From the NCBI GenBank assembly GCA_964547855.1, contig CAZJPG010000013.1, positions 1 to 39,826 of the forward strand: a stretch of DNA of 39,826 nucleotides, read 5' to 3'. The stretch comes from JBAZHE01 sp964547855. Lineage in GTDB: Bacteria; Patescibacteriota; Patescibacteriia; Patescibacteriales; WJLG01. A program made the position numbers and the translations under genes. Shown in pieces: positions 15,738 to 24,207 of this stretch. Below the pieces are notes generated by a model. It was not told where the DNA came from. It made no database searches and saw nothing but the letters and a program-made list of their open reading frames with translations. Position 1 is the stretch's first letter. The number at the start of each line of letters is the position of its first letter.

Positions 15738-16439
15738 ATGGATTTCCCGATTATCATAAATAAATATTTGGCCCAAAAAGGTATTTGCAGCCGTAAAGAG
15801 TCAGACAGACTATTGAAGTCTGGCAAGGTTTTTATTAATGGTCGCAAAGCTGAGCCTGGCCAAATGGTCAAGCAAGGGGATAAAGTCGAAGCTGATGCCA
15901 AAAGAGATTTTGTTTATTTGGCATATAATAAGCCGCGCGGCATCATTACGCATAGTCCACAAAAAGGAGAGATAGGCATAACCGATATAATCAAGGTCAA
16001 GGGCAAGGTTTTTCCACTAGGGAGATTAGATAAAGACTCTCATGGCTTAATAATCCTTACTGATGATGGGCGCATAACCGATCACTTGCTTAATCCCGAG
16101 TTCGAACATGAAAAAGAGTATCAAGTGTCTTTGACCAGGGCCTTTAATGATGTTTTTATTAAAAGAATGTCTTTGGGGGTAATTCTGGACGACGGTTATC
16201 GCACAAAAAAATGCCGCATCAAAAGATTGAGTGACAGATCTTTTTCAATAATACTGACAGAGGGTAAAAAGCGCCAAATTCGTCGCATGTGCCAATCTTT
16301 AGGCTATAGAGTCGTAGATTTGAAAAGGGTTAGGATTATGAATATAGAATTGGGCGATTTAAGAGCTGGACATAATAGGCAATTATTTGGGGATGAACTT
16401 TCTGTGTTTTTAAAGAAGTTAAAAGTCGACAAGGCTTGA
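15738..16439 (+). CDS. rluF: 23S rRNA pseudouridine synthase, RluF/RsuA family
   Basis: This 233-residue protein has an S4 RNA-binding domain (residues 1-60: NKYLAQKGICSRKESDRLL and GKVFINGRKAEPGQMVKQGD) followed by a pseudouridine synthase domain. The catalytic loop is GRLDKDSHGLIILTDDG (residues 93-109) with the catalytic Asp in RLDKD. The later EGKKRQIRRMCQSLGY and RVRIMNIELGDL blocks are typical of the RsuA/RluB/E/F group. DKDS-GL and KKCRIKR fit RluF best. It would convert uridine in rRNA or tRNA to pseudouridine. The exact target position cannot be read from sequence. Confidence 0.92.
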   Translation: MDFPIIINKYLAQKGICSRKESDRLLKSGKVFINGRKAEPGQMVKQGDKVEADAKRDFVYLAYNKPRGIITHSPQKGEIGITDIIKVKGKVFPLGRLDKDSHGLIILTDDGRITDHLLNPEFEHEKEYQVSLTRAFNDVFIKRMSLGVILDDGYRTKKCRIKRLSDRSFSIILTEGKKRQIRRMCQSLGYRVVDLKRVRIMNIELGDLRAGHNRQLFGDELSVFLKKLKVDKA

Positions 16440-16464
16440 TTTTTAACTATTTTTACATTATTAT
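16436..16464 (+). promoter_or_regulatory. Promoter of the 26-residue micropeptide gene
   Basis: TTGATT (16436-16441) and TATTAT (16459-16464) are separated by exactly 17 bp. The predicted start is near 16471, which gives a leader of about 22 nt. Confidence 0.6.
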
Positions 16465-16492
16465 AGAGTTAGATAATTATTTTTCATAAACT

Positions 16493-16573
16493 ATGCAGAA
16501 GAAAACCAAATTAGCTCGCAAAAAGCATGCTAAAAAGGCTGGTAAGAATATCAAGAGTTTGTCTCATAGATAA
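16493..16573 (+). CDS. 26-residue highly basic micropeptide
   Basis: ATG at 16493 to TAA at 16571-16573 encodes 26 residues beginning MQKKTKLARKKHAKKAGK and ending SLSHR, with nine Lys, two Arg and two His and no acidic residue. A well-formed promoter lies upstream and a hairpin with a T tract lies 45 nt downstream, so the ORF is a complete monocistronic unit. Size and charge recall very small ribosome-associated proteins such as the Thermus Thx peptide, but no homology is claimed. It probably binds rRNA or other nucleic acid. It is not tied to the rluF gene by coupling, though it lies just behind it. Confidence 0.6.
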   Translation: MQKKTKLARKKHAKKAGKNIKSLSHR

Positions 16574-16616
16574 TTCTAGGGTTTGTACCAAAATTTAAAG
16601 CACTGAGCGATAAAAT

Positions 16617-16647
16617 GCGTCTGCCAAAAGCAGGGGCGTTTTTTTAT
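16617..16647 (+). terminator. Terminator after the micropeptide gene
   Basis: CGTCTGC and GCAGGGGCG form an interrupted stem with a two-base bulge and loop CAAAA, followed by T7. Confidence 0.65.
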
Positions 16648-16659
16648 ATATAAAAAGAT

Positions 16660-16756
16660 GCGGTTATGACCGCCGTGGCCGTGATTTTTATTCCTTGTGA
16701 TTTTATGGTCAAAATATTATCAACAGGCCATGGTCGGTTTTCTATTTTTTATTTTT
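16660..16756 (+). ncRNA. Structured intergenic segment with two alternative stems
   Basis: GCGGT-TATG-ACCGC (16660-16673) is a compact hairpin. Its 3' half also begins a long-range stem, ACCGCCGTGGCC (16669-16680) with GGCCATGGTCGGT (16726-16738), closed by a 45-nt loop and followed by a long T-rich run. The two stems exclude each other. It could be a small RNA, an attenuator or simply a terminator. There is no gene between 16574 and 16874. Confidence 0.35.
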
Positions 16757-16765
16757 ACTATTTTA

Positions 16766-16774
16766 TGTTATGAT
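16766..16774 (+). promoter_or_regulatory. Extended -10 promoter of the sensory cluster
   Basis: TG-T-TATGAT is an extended -10 about 100 nt before the ATG at 16875. The leader is AU-rich. Confidence 0.45.
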
Positions 16775-16874
16775 ATATGTGCATATAAAAAATATAAAAT
16801 AGGGTGACTGGCTAAGCATTTCTCGATAATTAAGAAGAGGTGCTATTTAATTCCGTTGCCCACAATAAAACTCT

Positions 16875-17915
16875 ATGAAAAAAATCATCATCATCCTGCT
16901 TGTGTTGGCAGTGGCGATCGGTGGCGTCATCTGGCTAAGCCAAAAGATGTCCAATGGCGGAAAAGTCGACAAAAAAACCGCTTTGATCATCGGTCTTTCT
17001 CAAGGTAGCACCCTTGAGGAGCGCTGGAATACCGACAGTGCTTTATTTACCGAGAAGGCAGAGGAGTTAGGTGCTGTAGTTAATCGCGTGATCTCCAATA
17101 ATAACGTCGACACTCAAATCGATCAGATTAGAAATTTGATCAGTCAGGGCGTTAAAGTTATCGTAGTAATAGCAGCTGATTCAGAAAAGCTAGCTCCAGT
17201 CGTAGATGAGGCTAGGGCCGCTGGTGTCAATATAATCGCTTACGATCGTATAATAAAGAATAGCGACCTTGATTATTATATTTCCTTCGACAACGTCAAA
17301 GTTGGCAAGCTTGAGGCTGAAAGCGTTTTAAGCAAGGTCAATAAAGGTGATTTTGCCTATATCGGCGGATCACCATCGGATAATAATGCATTTTTAGTAA
17401 AGGATGGATCGATGAGCGTTCTTAAACCTAAGGTGGACAGTGGTGATATCAAGTTGGTCATCGACGAATTTATGAACAACTGGGATCCTACAGAGGCTTA
17501 CAATACGATCAAGAAATATTTGTCTACTGGTAAAAGTCTTGATGCCGTTGTCGCAGCCAATGATGGAACGGCTTTTGGCGTTATCAAGGCCTTGCAAGAG
17601 AGGGGTTTGGCTGGTCGCGTCCCAGTTTCTGGTCAGGATGCGGATTTAGCCGCTTGCCAAAGAATAATCGCTGGAACTCAAACAGCCACTGTGTATAAAC
17701 CTATTAAATCATTGGCATACAAAGCCGCTGAAATGGCTGCGACTTTAGCCCGTGGTGAGACTCCAGAGACCAATAGCAAGGTTAGCAATGGTAAAACAGA
17801 CGTTCCTTCTTATTTGCTCGATCCAGTTATCGTTAACAAGGATAATATGATGGATACCGTTATTAAGGATGGCTTTCATTCTTATGATGAGGTTTATAAA
17901 GAGGCCGATAAATAA
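16875..17915 (+). CDS. Membrane-tethered xylose/ribose-type periplasmic binding protein
   Basis: This 346-residue protein of the Peripla_BP_4 type resembles XylF. An N-terminal hydrophobic anchor (about 3-21) has no lipobox Cys. The typical blocks are IGLSQGSTLEERWNTD, IDQIRNLISQGVKVIVVIAAD, AAGVNIIAYDRII, DYYISFDNVKVGKLEAE, AVVAANDGTAFGVIKALQERG and VSGQDADLAACQRIIAGTQT. Known relatives bind xylose, ribose or similar sugars. No ABC ATPase or permease lies nearby. The next two genes are a histidine kinase and a receiver, so the protein most likely presents sugar to the kinase, as in known sugar-binding-protein/kinase pairs. That coupling is inferred from gene order. Confidence 0.9.
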   Translation: MKKIIIILLVLAVAIGGVIWLSQKMSNGGKVDKKTALIIGLSQGSTLEERWNTDSALFTEKAEELGAVVNRVISNNNVDTQIDQIRNLISQGVKVIVVIAADSEKLAPVVDEARAAGVNIIAYDRIIKNSDLDYYISFDNVKVGKLEAESVLSKVNKGDFAYIGGSPSDNNAFLVKDGSMSVLKPKVDSGDIKLVIDEFMNNWDPTEAYNTIKKYLSTGKSLDAVVAANDGTAFGVIKALQERGLAGRVPVSGQDADLAACQRIIAGTQTATVYKPIKSLAYKAAEMAATLARGETPETNSKVSNGKTDVPSYLLDPVIVNKDNMMDTVIKDGFHSYDEVYKEADK

Positions 17916-17977
17916 TTGAAAGGCTGAATTAAACCAGATAATGGTTTTAAGAGATTAGAATTTTAGCGTCAAAAAAC

Positions 17978-19534
17978 ATGAAAGCAAAAATATTGACGGC
18001 GTTTTTGATGGTAATTTCCGTTTTATTCATCTCAGAGGCATTTTTCTTTGTGATGCATTTTATAGTCGTAAGGGAGTATCAGCGTATCACTGACAACGTG
18101 GTATCTGAATACAGATTAATCGACACCACATCGAATTTGGTGAACTCTTTTTATGACTTGATACAGTATTCCAATGATCAGCAGAGAATGAATGCTTTCA
18201 ACGAAAATTTAACGACCTTACAATCCCTTTTGTCGAAACTCGATTCCAGTATCACGGATAGTAGTAGTTGGGCTGTTTATTCAGGGGTTAAAAGTACCAT
18301 TAATGGTGTTGTGGAAAAATCAAAAAAGGGAGTAGATGCTGTTTTGACCGGCAATCTTTCTACCGTTACCCCATATTACCAAGAAGCTAATCAAAAGAAT
18401 GGTTTCGTTAAGGATAATGCTGCTAATCTTATTTTAATGGAGCTTGGGCACGTAGAGGAGTCGCAAGCTAGGGTATATAGGATACAAAAATATAGTGAAG
18501 TGGTTGGTTTGACTCTTTTCTTACTCGTTCTTTTGTATTCTTTTTGGTATGCCCTCTCTTTTTCTCAAAGATTGGCCGGACACCTATCCAAACTAGTAGA
18601 GTGGTCAAAGGCTGTGTCTGGTGGTAATTTTGAGGCAGAGATCGATAAAAGCTTAAAAATAGAGAATGGCGAACTCGCAAAATTATCAGAAACGCTTACG
18701 GCCATCGAAACTTCATTAATGGAGAGTGGTAAAAAGGTTAAAGATTACGAAGGTAAAATATCTAAGGCTAAAAAGATCATAGCTGGAAAAGAAGAGCACA
18801 TAAAGGAATTGAGTGGAGTAAGTCGTACTAAGAGTGAGTTAATGAGCATTGTTATTCATGAACTCAAGACATCTTTGGTGCCGATTTTCAATTTATCGGA
18901 AGTAATGGATAGAAACAAAGAGTCGCTATCGCCGGATTACCAGAAGAACATAACAGCTATTCGCGAAGAAGGAATAAGGCTTAATAATATCGTAAGACAG
19001 ATGTTGCAGGCCGTGAGCGGTGAAAATGGTAATGGTATAGAAAAGGAGAGGTTTAATTTGGACGAACTGATCATGTCTCTAGAGTCTTCTTTAAGAATGT
19101 TGGCCGATAGAAGGGGTGGTAAGATAATTTTAAGTATTAGGGATAGGGGTGTTGTGATGAATAGTGATAGAGAAAAAATATCCCAGGTGATCTATAATTT
19201 TGTAGATAATGCCGTAGCCCACGGACCAAACGGACAAACAATAACAGTTGTAATGAAACGCATAGGCGAAGATATGGCAAGGGTGGAAGTCATTGATGAA
19301 GGAGAGGAGCTTTCAAAGGAAAAGCAAGAAGGCCTATTCTCTAAGTTTTTCAATCCAAGCTCCACGTCACCTGGCGATCATGATGGCATGGGCTTAGGGC
19401 TTTATGTTTGTAAACGCAATATAAAGATGTTGCAAGGCGAGATCGGTGTGACCAATGGTGATAATAAAGGGGCAATATTTTATTTTACAATTCCATTAAT
19501 AATAAAGGAGGAAAAGGATGAAGAGGAGTTTTGA
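17978..19534 (+). CDS. Sensor histidine kinase (module 1)
   Basis: This 518-residue membrane kinase has TM1 (about 5-30), an extracytoplasmic helical domain of about 140 residues, and TM2 (about 172-193). A HAMP-like linker and coiled coil (about 195-285) follow. The HisKA box is IHELKTSL with the phospho-acceptor His294. The HATPase has an N box FVDNAVAHGP, a weak G1 DEGEELSKEK and a G2 GMGLGLYVCKRN. In most kinases the H box reads SHELRTPL, so KTSL is unusual. The sensor region has the length of a four-helix bundle, compatible with docking of the upstream binding protein. The partner receiver is the next gene. Confidence 0.93.
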   Translation: MKAKILTAFLMVISVLFISEAFFFVMHFIVVREYQRITDNVVSEYRLIDTTSNLVNSFYDLIQYSNDQQRMNAFNENLTTLQSLLSKLDSSITDSSSWAVYSGVKSTINGVVEKSKKGVDAVLTGNLSTVTPYYQEANQKNGFVKDNAANLILMELGHVEESQARVYRIQKYSEVVGLTLFLLVLLYSFWYALSFSQRLAGHLSKLVEWSKAVSGGNFEAEIDKSLKIENGELAKLSETLTAIETSLMESGKKVKDYEGKISKAKKIIAGKEEHIKELSGVSRTKSELMSIVIHELKTSLVPIFNLSEVMDRNKESLSPDYQKNITAIREEGIRLNNIVRQMLQAVSGENGNGIEKERFNLDELIMSLESSLRMLADRRGGKIILSIRDRGVVMNSDREKISQVIYNFVDNAVAHGPNGQTITVVMKRIGEDMARVEVIDEGEELSKEKQEGLFSKFFNPSSTSPGDHDGMGLGLYVCKRNIKMLQGEIGVTNGDNKGAIFYFTIPLIIKEEKDEEEF

Positions 19535-19621
19535 CATAATTTAAGTCATTTTCTCTTTTAAAGTTTAACAGTTTAATTGCAAAATTCACGTCTCGCAACT
19601 TTGTGGCGGGGAAATCAAACT

Positions 19622-20008
19622 ATGTCTACAAAAAACAAAGTTTTACTAGTTGAAGATGATCCAATGGTCGTCAAGATGTATAAGAGGAAGTTAACTATGG
19701 ACGGTTTTGAGCTTTTCCTGGCCTTTAATGGGGAAGAGGGGCTTGTAGCTCTGTCTAAGAATCGTCCGGATATAATCCTTTTGGATATCATGATGCCGAA
19801 GATGAATGGCTTTGAAATGCTTAAAAGAGTAAAAAAGGATGAGCTCTGGAAGGATATTCCTGTGGTTATTTTAACTAATCTCGGTGATAATCAAGAGGAT
19901 ATGGACAGGAGCAAAGAGCTTGGCGCCAATGATTATTGGGTAAAAGCTAATTTGTCATTGGGTGAATTAACGGAGAAGGTCAGAAAAATATTGGATGATA
20001 AAAAATAA
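19622..20008 (+). CDS. Stand-alone response regulator receiver (module 1)
   Basis: This is 128 residues from the ATG at 19622, chosen because homology begins at TKNKVLLVEDD; an earlier in-frame TTG would add 15 unrelated residues. The receiver has acidic residues ED at 11-12, phospho-acceptor Asp55 in LLDIMMPK, Thr in VILTNLGD and Lys in YWVKANL. There is no DNA-binding or enzymatic output domain. It would act, like CheY or Spo0F, by protein contact or phosphotransfer. The output target is not in the window. Confidence 0.93.
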   Translation: MSTKNKVLLVEDDPMVVKMYKRKLTMDGFELFLAFNGEEGLVALSKNRPDIILLDIMMPKMNGFEMLKRVKKDELWKDIPVVILTNLGDNQEDMDRSKELGANDYWVKANLSLGELTEKVRKILDDKK

Positions 20009-20037
20009 AGCATAAAAACAGGTTAAACCCGAATTTT

Positions 20038-21384
20038 ATGATGAACAAGAAAATAATTTTTGGTTTTTCTGCTGCTGCGCTAATAATTTTACTTGGCGGC
20101 TTAGTTGCAGTTCTAAACATAAAACCAAGAGTGGAGAAAAAGGAGTTTACCCCTCCGCAGACCATTCAAAGGACGGAGGTTAACGCTTTGGTCTTTTACG
20201 ATTGGTGGACTTCTCCTAGTGAGGTAACTGCTGTAAATGCCCTGATCGAGCTTTTCAAGAGTAAATATCCAGACACAGTTGTTACTCCTACTCCGGTGAT
20301 CGGGGGCGCTGGTTATGCCATGATGAGTATTGTTAAGCCATTGGTCGCCTCTGGTCAACCACCAGATGCTTTTCAAATGCACGCTGGTTATGAGGGCATG
20401 CCTTATTATCGAGCTGGTCTGCTTGAATCAGTGGATGATATATGGGAGTCGGAAGGATTGAAAACAGTTATTCCTAGTGTGGTTCAGGAAATAAGCAAAT
20501 TCGACGGACATTATTATTCTGTGCCTGTCGATATTCATCGTGTCAATCTGATTTGGTATAATAAAGATATTATTTTCAAAAACAATATTGACGTATCAAA
20601 GATCAAGACTTGGGATGATTTTTTTAGTGCCTGTGACGAATTAAAGGCTTCTGGTGTAAAATACCCAGCTCAAATCGGCGAACCTTGGACTGCGGCCCAA
20701 GTTTTTGAGCAGATGGTGGCGGGTGAGGGTGTAGATTTTTATCAAGATTGGGTCAATGGCAAGGTTACTTCAGCTAAGGACGCTAGATTATTGAGGGTAT
20801 TGGAGACATTTAAAAAATATCTTAGCTACACCAACCCTGATTATGAAAAATTGACTTGGGATAAGGTCGTAGACAGATTGGCTAATGGTGATGCAGCCTT
20901 TGTGGTAATGGGAGACTGGGCAGATCGAGAGATGGGTCTGTCTGGTAAGAAATTCGGAACGGATTACGGGGCTATTGTGACTCCTGGAACCGATGGTGTA
21001 TATGGTCTTTCTATTGATTCCTTTCAGCGACCTAAGGGTATTCTACATCCAACAAACGCTAGTCGTTGGTTAAGATTGATCGTTTCGCAAGAGGGGCAAG
21101 ACACCTTTAATTCGTTAAAAGGATCTATCCCTGTTCGCACTGATGTTGATGTTTCTAAATATGATGATTATCAACGCTCGGCAATATCGGATTTTTGGAA
21201 GGCCAGATCGATGTTTCCTAGTGTAGTTCACGGAAGCGGAGCTCCGCAATCTTTCAAACTTAAGTTGACCGATATCGTGGCTGATTTTATTGTCGATCGC
21301 AATGTTGACAAAGCTGCGGCCGATATGACGACATATTCAGCAATAATAAATGACGAATACACTATTAATTGGTCTCTCAAATAA
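20038..21384 (+). CDS. Membrane-tethered family 1 extracellular solute-binding protein
   Basis: This 448-residue protein has an N-terminal anchor (about 4-26) with no lipobox. The fold is that of sugar-binding proteins of the MalE/family 1 type: FYDWWTSPSEVTAVNALIEL, GQPPDAFQMHAGYEG, YYSVPVDIHRVNLIWYNKDI, WDDFFSACDELKASG, DAAFVVMGDWADREMG and SLKGSIPVRTDVD. The phrases WWTS-SE and QAHAG/QMHAG fit glucose- or oligosaccharide-binding members. No permease or ATPase is nearby. The following genes are a kinase and a receiver, which repeats the arrangement of module 1 with an unrelated binding-protein family. Confidence 0.9.
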   Translation: MMNKKIIFGFSAAALIILLGGLVAVLNIKPRVEKKEFTPPQTIQRTEVNALVFYDWWTSPSEVTAVNALIELFKSKYPDTVVTPTPVIGGAGYAMMSIVKPLVASGQPPDAFQMHAGYEGMPYYRAGLLESVDDIWESEGLKTVIPSVVQEISKFDGHYYSVPVDIHRVNLIWYNKDIIFKNNIDVSKIKTWDDFFSACDELKASGVKYPAQIGEPWTAAQVFEQMVAGEGVDFYQDWVNGKVTSAKDARLLRVLETFKKYLSYTNPDYEKLTWDKVVDRLANGDAAFVVMGDWADREMGLSGKKFGTDYGAIVTPGTDGVYGLSIDSFQRPKGILHPTNASRWLRLIVSQEGQDTFNSLKGSIPVRTDVDVSKYDDYQRSAISDFWKARSMFPSVVHGSGAPQSFKLKLTDIVADFIVDRNVDKAAADMTTYSAIINDEYTINWSLK

Positions 21385-21401
21385 AGTAATAAATAGCAAA
21401 A

Positions 21402-23198
21402 ATGAAAAATCCTTTTAAAATGTTATTTCGATCACTGATGAGCAAGATAATATTTCTTACCACGCTTTTGCTAATGGTGATCATTGGTTTTCAAACCTTT
21501 TTTTACGTTGGGACGGAGATAAAGAATATGGAAAACGTCTTAATTCAGAATAAGGAGGATTTTGTCCGTCTTTTGGCAATAAATTTTGGAGCTGCACAGT
21601 CAGTCGGAGGATTCGCTTTTCAGTCGCAATTGATCGAAGAGAGTATTAAAACTAAAGACACTTTATTTGTTAGATTCGTAAATCCAAGTGGTGAAATATA
21701 TCTTTCGAGCTTGCAGGAAGATAAAGGAAAGATAGTCCGTGACGATGCTGTAAATACGACTCAAACGATAGTTAAGGATACTGTCTATAATGGCGAGGAT
21801 ATAAAAGTCGTCGTTTCTCCAAGCCCAGGAGGATACACGACCTGGCTTGGTTTTTCACAGCGCTCTATCGCTAAAGCGGCTACTGCTAATGTGTTCTCTC
21901 GTATGGCCATGGCTGGTGCTATATTATTGCTAGGCGTTCTTGGGTCCATATTTTTGGCCTTAGGAGTGACTAAGAATATTAGAATATTGAAGGATACTGC
22001 AGAAGAGATCACTAGGGGCAATTTAAAAGCCAAAGCCAATATAAAAAGCGAAGATGAGATCGGTCGTTTAGCTGAGTCATTTAATCATATGACCGACAAG
22101 CTCCTGACGTCGCGCAATAATCTTGAAAAGAAGGTTAAAGAGCTGTCGGAGGAGCATGGTCGCATGTCGTCTTTGGTCGAAAGCGTCAAACTTGGCGTGG
22201 TCATGGTCGACTTAAGTCTTAATGTTATTTTGGCTAACTCCGCAGCAAAAAAGATAGTCGGCAAAACACAACAGAAGGATTTTACCTTCAAGGAGCTCTC
22301 TGATAAGATAAAGGGAGATATCGACATTTCTCAAGCTTTAAGCTATTATGTTAAGTCAGGAAAGCCTTTGAATGTTCAGGAAGCTATGATCGGTGAGAGA
22401 TATTTCCGCTTCTTTATGTCGCCTGTTCGTGATATAATCGACAAGATGTTCGTTGGCGCGGTTATGGTGATGGAGGATATTACAGAGGAGAAGAAGATCG
22501 ATAAGATGAGAAGAGAGATAATATCCATAACCTCTCATCAATTACGCACGCCATCTACGATAGTTAAGGGGAATCTGGAGATGTTGATGTCTGGAAGTGC
22601 TGGAGATATGAATGATATGCAGAAGGAACTTTTGAATGACACTTATTTGGGTAACAAGAGAATGATTCGCTTGATTAATGATTTGATGGACGCTGCCAAG
22701 ATAGAGGGTGGAGAATTGAAGATGCCTTTAGAGCCAGCTCAATTAGAGAACGTCGTCGGTGAGGTGATTAAGAATCTTGAGACAATGGCTAGAGATAAGA
22801 AGGTGACATTGACATATGACCGTCCTTCTAGTGAGTTCTCTCCGGTCAAGATAAATGTTCAAAGGATGTCACAAGTCATTCAGAATATTGTCGACAATGC
22901 GATAAAATACAGTAGTGCTAATTCTAACGGCAAAGTTGATGTTAGTATCATTGAGGGAGTGAAATTCCTAGAATTGGTCGTCAAAGATAATGGCATAGGA
23001 ATACCAGAAGATGAACAGAATAAGATATTTGAAAGATTTTCTCGTGGTTCAAATTCTACCAAATTAGATCCAGGAGGAGGAAGTGGTTTAGGTCTTTATA
23101 TTGCCAAGGCTGTTATGGAACAAGGCGGTGGTGATATCTGGTTTGAATCTAAGGAAAATGAAGGAACTGTTTTTCATGTAACATTCCCTTATAATTAA
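21402..23198 (+). CDS. Sensor histidine kinase with HAMP and PAS (module 2)
   Basis: This 598-residue kinase has TM1 (about 14-34), an extracytoplasmic domain (about 35-160), TM2 (about 165-188) and a HAMP domain ending in DEIGRLAESFNHMTDKLL. A coiled coil and a PAS domain (about 255-365) follow. The HisKA box is SHQLRTPS with His379, and the HATPase has NIVDNAIKYS, DNGIGIPEDE and GSGLGLYIAKAVME. All kinase motifs look intact. Unlike the module 1 kinase it carries a PAS domain and a conventional H box, so the two kinases are not recent duplicates. It starts 18 nt after the binding-protein gene and is almost certainly co-transcribed with it. Confidence 0.95.
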   Translation: MKNPFKMLFRSLMSKIIFLTTLLLMVIIGFQTFFYVGTEIKNMENVLIQNKEDFVRLLAINFGAAQSVGGFAFQSQLIEESIKTKDTLFVRFVNPSGEIYLSSLQEDKGKIVRDDAVNTTQTIVKDTVYNGEDIKVVVSPSPGGYTTWLGFSQRSIAKAATANVFSRMAMAGAILLLGVLGSIFLALGVTKNIRILKDTAEEITRGNLKAKANIKSEDEIGRLAESFNHMTDKLLTSRNNLEKKVKELSEEHGRMSSLVESVKLGVVMVDLSLNVILANSAAKKIVGKTQQKDFTFKELSDKIKGDIDISQALSYYVKSGKPLNVQEAMIGERYFRFFMSPVRDIIDKMFVGAVMVMEDITEEKKIDKMRREIISITSHQLRTPSTIVKGNLEMLMSGSAGDMNDMQKELLNDTYLGNKRMIRLINDLMDAAKIEGGELKMPLEPAQLENVVGEVIKNLETMARDKKVTLTYDRPSSEFSPVKINVQRMSQVIQNIVDNAIKYSSANSNGKVDVSIIEGVKFLELVVKDNGIGIPEDEQNKIFERFSRGSNSTKLDPGGGSGLGLYIAKAVMEQGGGDIWFESKENEGTVFHVTFPYN

Positions 23199-23237
23199 TT
23201 ACAGCCCGCTTATAAGGAGATGGGGCTATAAAATAAA

Positions 23238-23609
23238 ATGGCTGACAAAAAAAGAATACTTATAGTTGAGGATGAAAGGCTTATAGCCAAGCCCTTGGCT
23301 ATGAAGCTTCAACTTTCAGGCTTTGATGTTAAGAATGCCTATGATGGCGAAGAGGCGCTGGCTATTCTTGCTCAAGAAAAATTCGATGTAATATTATTGG
23401 ATTTGATGATGCCCAAAGTCGACGGCTATGACGTTTTGTCCGAGCTTAAGATAAGGGGTGACATGACGCCAATAATAGTTGCTACAAACTTAAACCAGGA
23501 GAATAATATTTCTCGAGCCATGGAGTTGGGAGTAGTTAATTATTATGTAAAATCAGACATAACTTTGGACGAGATCGTGGCAAAGGTTAGGGGTGTCCTT
23601 GGTATCTAA
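23238..23609 (+). CDS. Stand-alone response regulator receiver (module 2)
   Basis: This is a 123-residue receiver with ED at 11-12, Asp55 in LLDLMMPK, Thr in IIVATNL and Lys in YYVKSDITLDEI. There is no output domain, as in the module 1 receiver. It lies 40 nt after the kinase gene and is followed by a strong terminator that ends the seven-kilobase sensory operon. Confidence 0.94.
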   Translation: MADKKRILIVEDERLIAKPLAMKLQLSGFDVKNAYDGEEALAILAQEKFDVILLDLMMPKVDGYDVLSELKIRGDMTPIIVATNLNQENNISRAMELGVVNYYVKSDITLDEIVAKVRGVLGI

Positions 23610-23622
23610 TAGACGATGATCG

Positions 23623-23660
23623 CCGCCTTCAGCTTTATTGCTTGAAGGCGGTTTTATTTT
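23623..23660 (+). terminator. Terminator of the sensory operon
   Basis: CCGCCTTCA pairs with TGAAGGCGG (9 bp, extended by GC/GC) and is followed by TTTTATTTTG. Confidence 0.85.
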
Positions 23661-23723
23661 GATAATTATAGTGGTTTAAGCAGTTGATGGTGATTTAAAA
23701 TATTTCCATGGTCGTTATTTTTT

Positions 23724-23732
23724 TGCTATAAT
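23724..23732 (+). promoter_or_regulatory. Consensus extended -10 promoter (TGC-TATAAT)
   Basis: A perfect TGCTATAAT ends at 23732, and a GTG start lies at 23741. +1 would fall one or two bases before GTG. Confidence 0.65.
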
Positions 23733-23740
23733 CATTAGTT

Positions 23741-24097
23741 GTGAAATATATGCCGAAGTTTTTTTTAGGGCATACTATCGATGTCCGATTAAAAATTGTA
23801 TTTATATCATTCATTTTTTTACTGATATTTTCGGTATTTTTAGCTTTTTTATTATTAGCTAATGATGGGCACTCCGTTAGTCGTAGAGTTTTTTATCATG
23901 GTTGCGGTTCTTCTTTTGACGTGGACAGGCATATTAGCAATGAGAAGATGCAGACAGAAGATGATTCATCGGGACGCGATGCCATAATGCCATCATCCGA
24001 TTTTTGCCAGCTAGTAATGGTTAATTTAACTGACCGGTTATTTTTGAATAAGTCGGTGTCATATAGATCGTTTTTTAGGATCGTTTACTTAATATGA
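23741..24097 (+). CDS. 118-residue single-pass membrane protein, unknown
   Basis: The family is not recognised. The start is GTG at 23741 (ATG at 23750 is the alternative). One strong transmembrane segment at about 20-43 (IVFISFIFLLIFSVFLAFLL) is followed by a polar region of about 75 residues with two Cys. The ORF stands alone between a consensus extended -10 and a perfect terminator, which supports real transcription. The coding character of the second half is weak. A decayed gene or a transcript with another role is possible. Confidence 0.45.
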   Translation: MKYMPKFFLGHTIDVRLKIVFISFIFLLIFSVFLAFLLLANDGHSVSRRVFYHGCGSSFDVDRHISNEKMQTEDDSSGRDAIMPSSDFCQLVMVNLTDRLFLNKSVSYRSFFRIVYLI

Positions 24098-24160
24098 AGA
24101 ATTATAACTCGGTTTTAAATCAATAAATTAAAATCGTTCCTATATCCCCTTGTAATTACA

Positions 24161-24190
24161 CCCCGAAACTACCCGGTTTCGGGGTTTTTC
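24161..24190 (+). terminator. Terminator upstream of the radical SAM cluster
   Basis: CCCCGAAAC/GTTTCGGGG is a perfect 9-bp stem with a 6-nt loop and T5. Confidence 0.9.
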
Positions 24191-24207
24191 ACCATAAAAA
24201 TGTTTTA

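Noticed and set aside
16875..21384. Reading the two sugar-binding proteins as parts of ABC importers
   Set aside because: No permease or ATPase lies nearby and each is followed by a kinase and a receiver.
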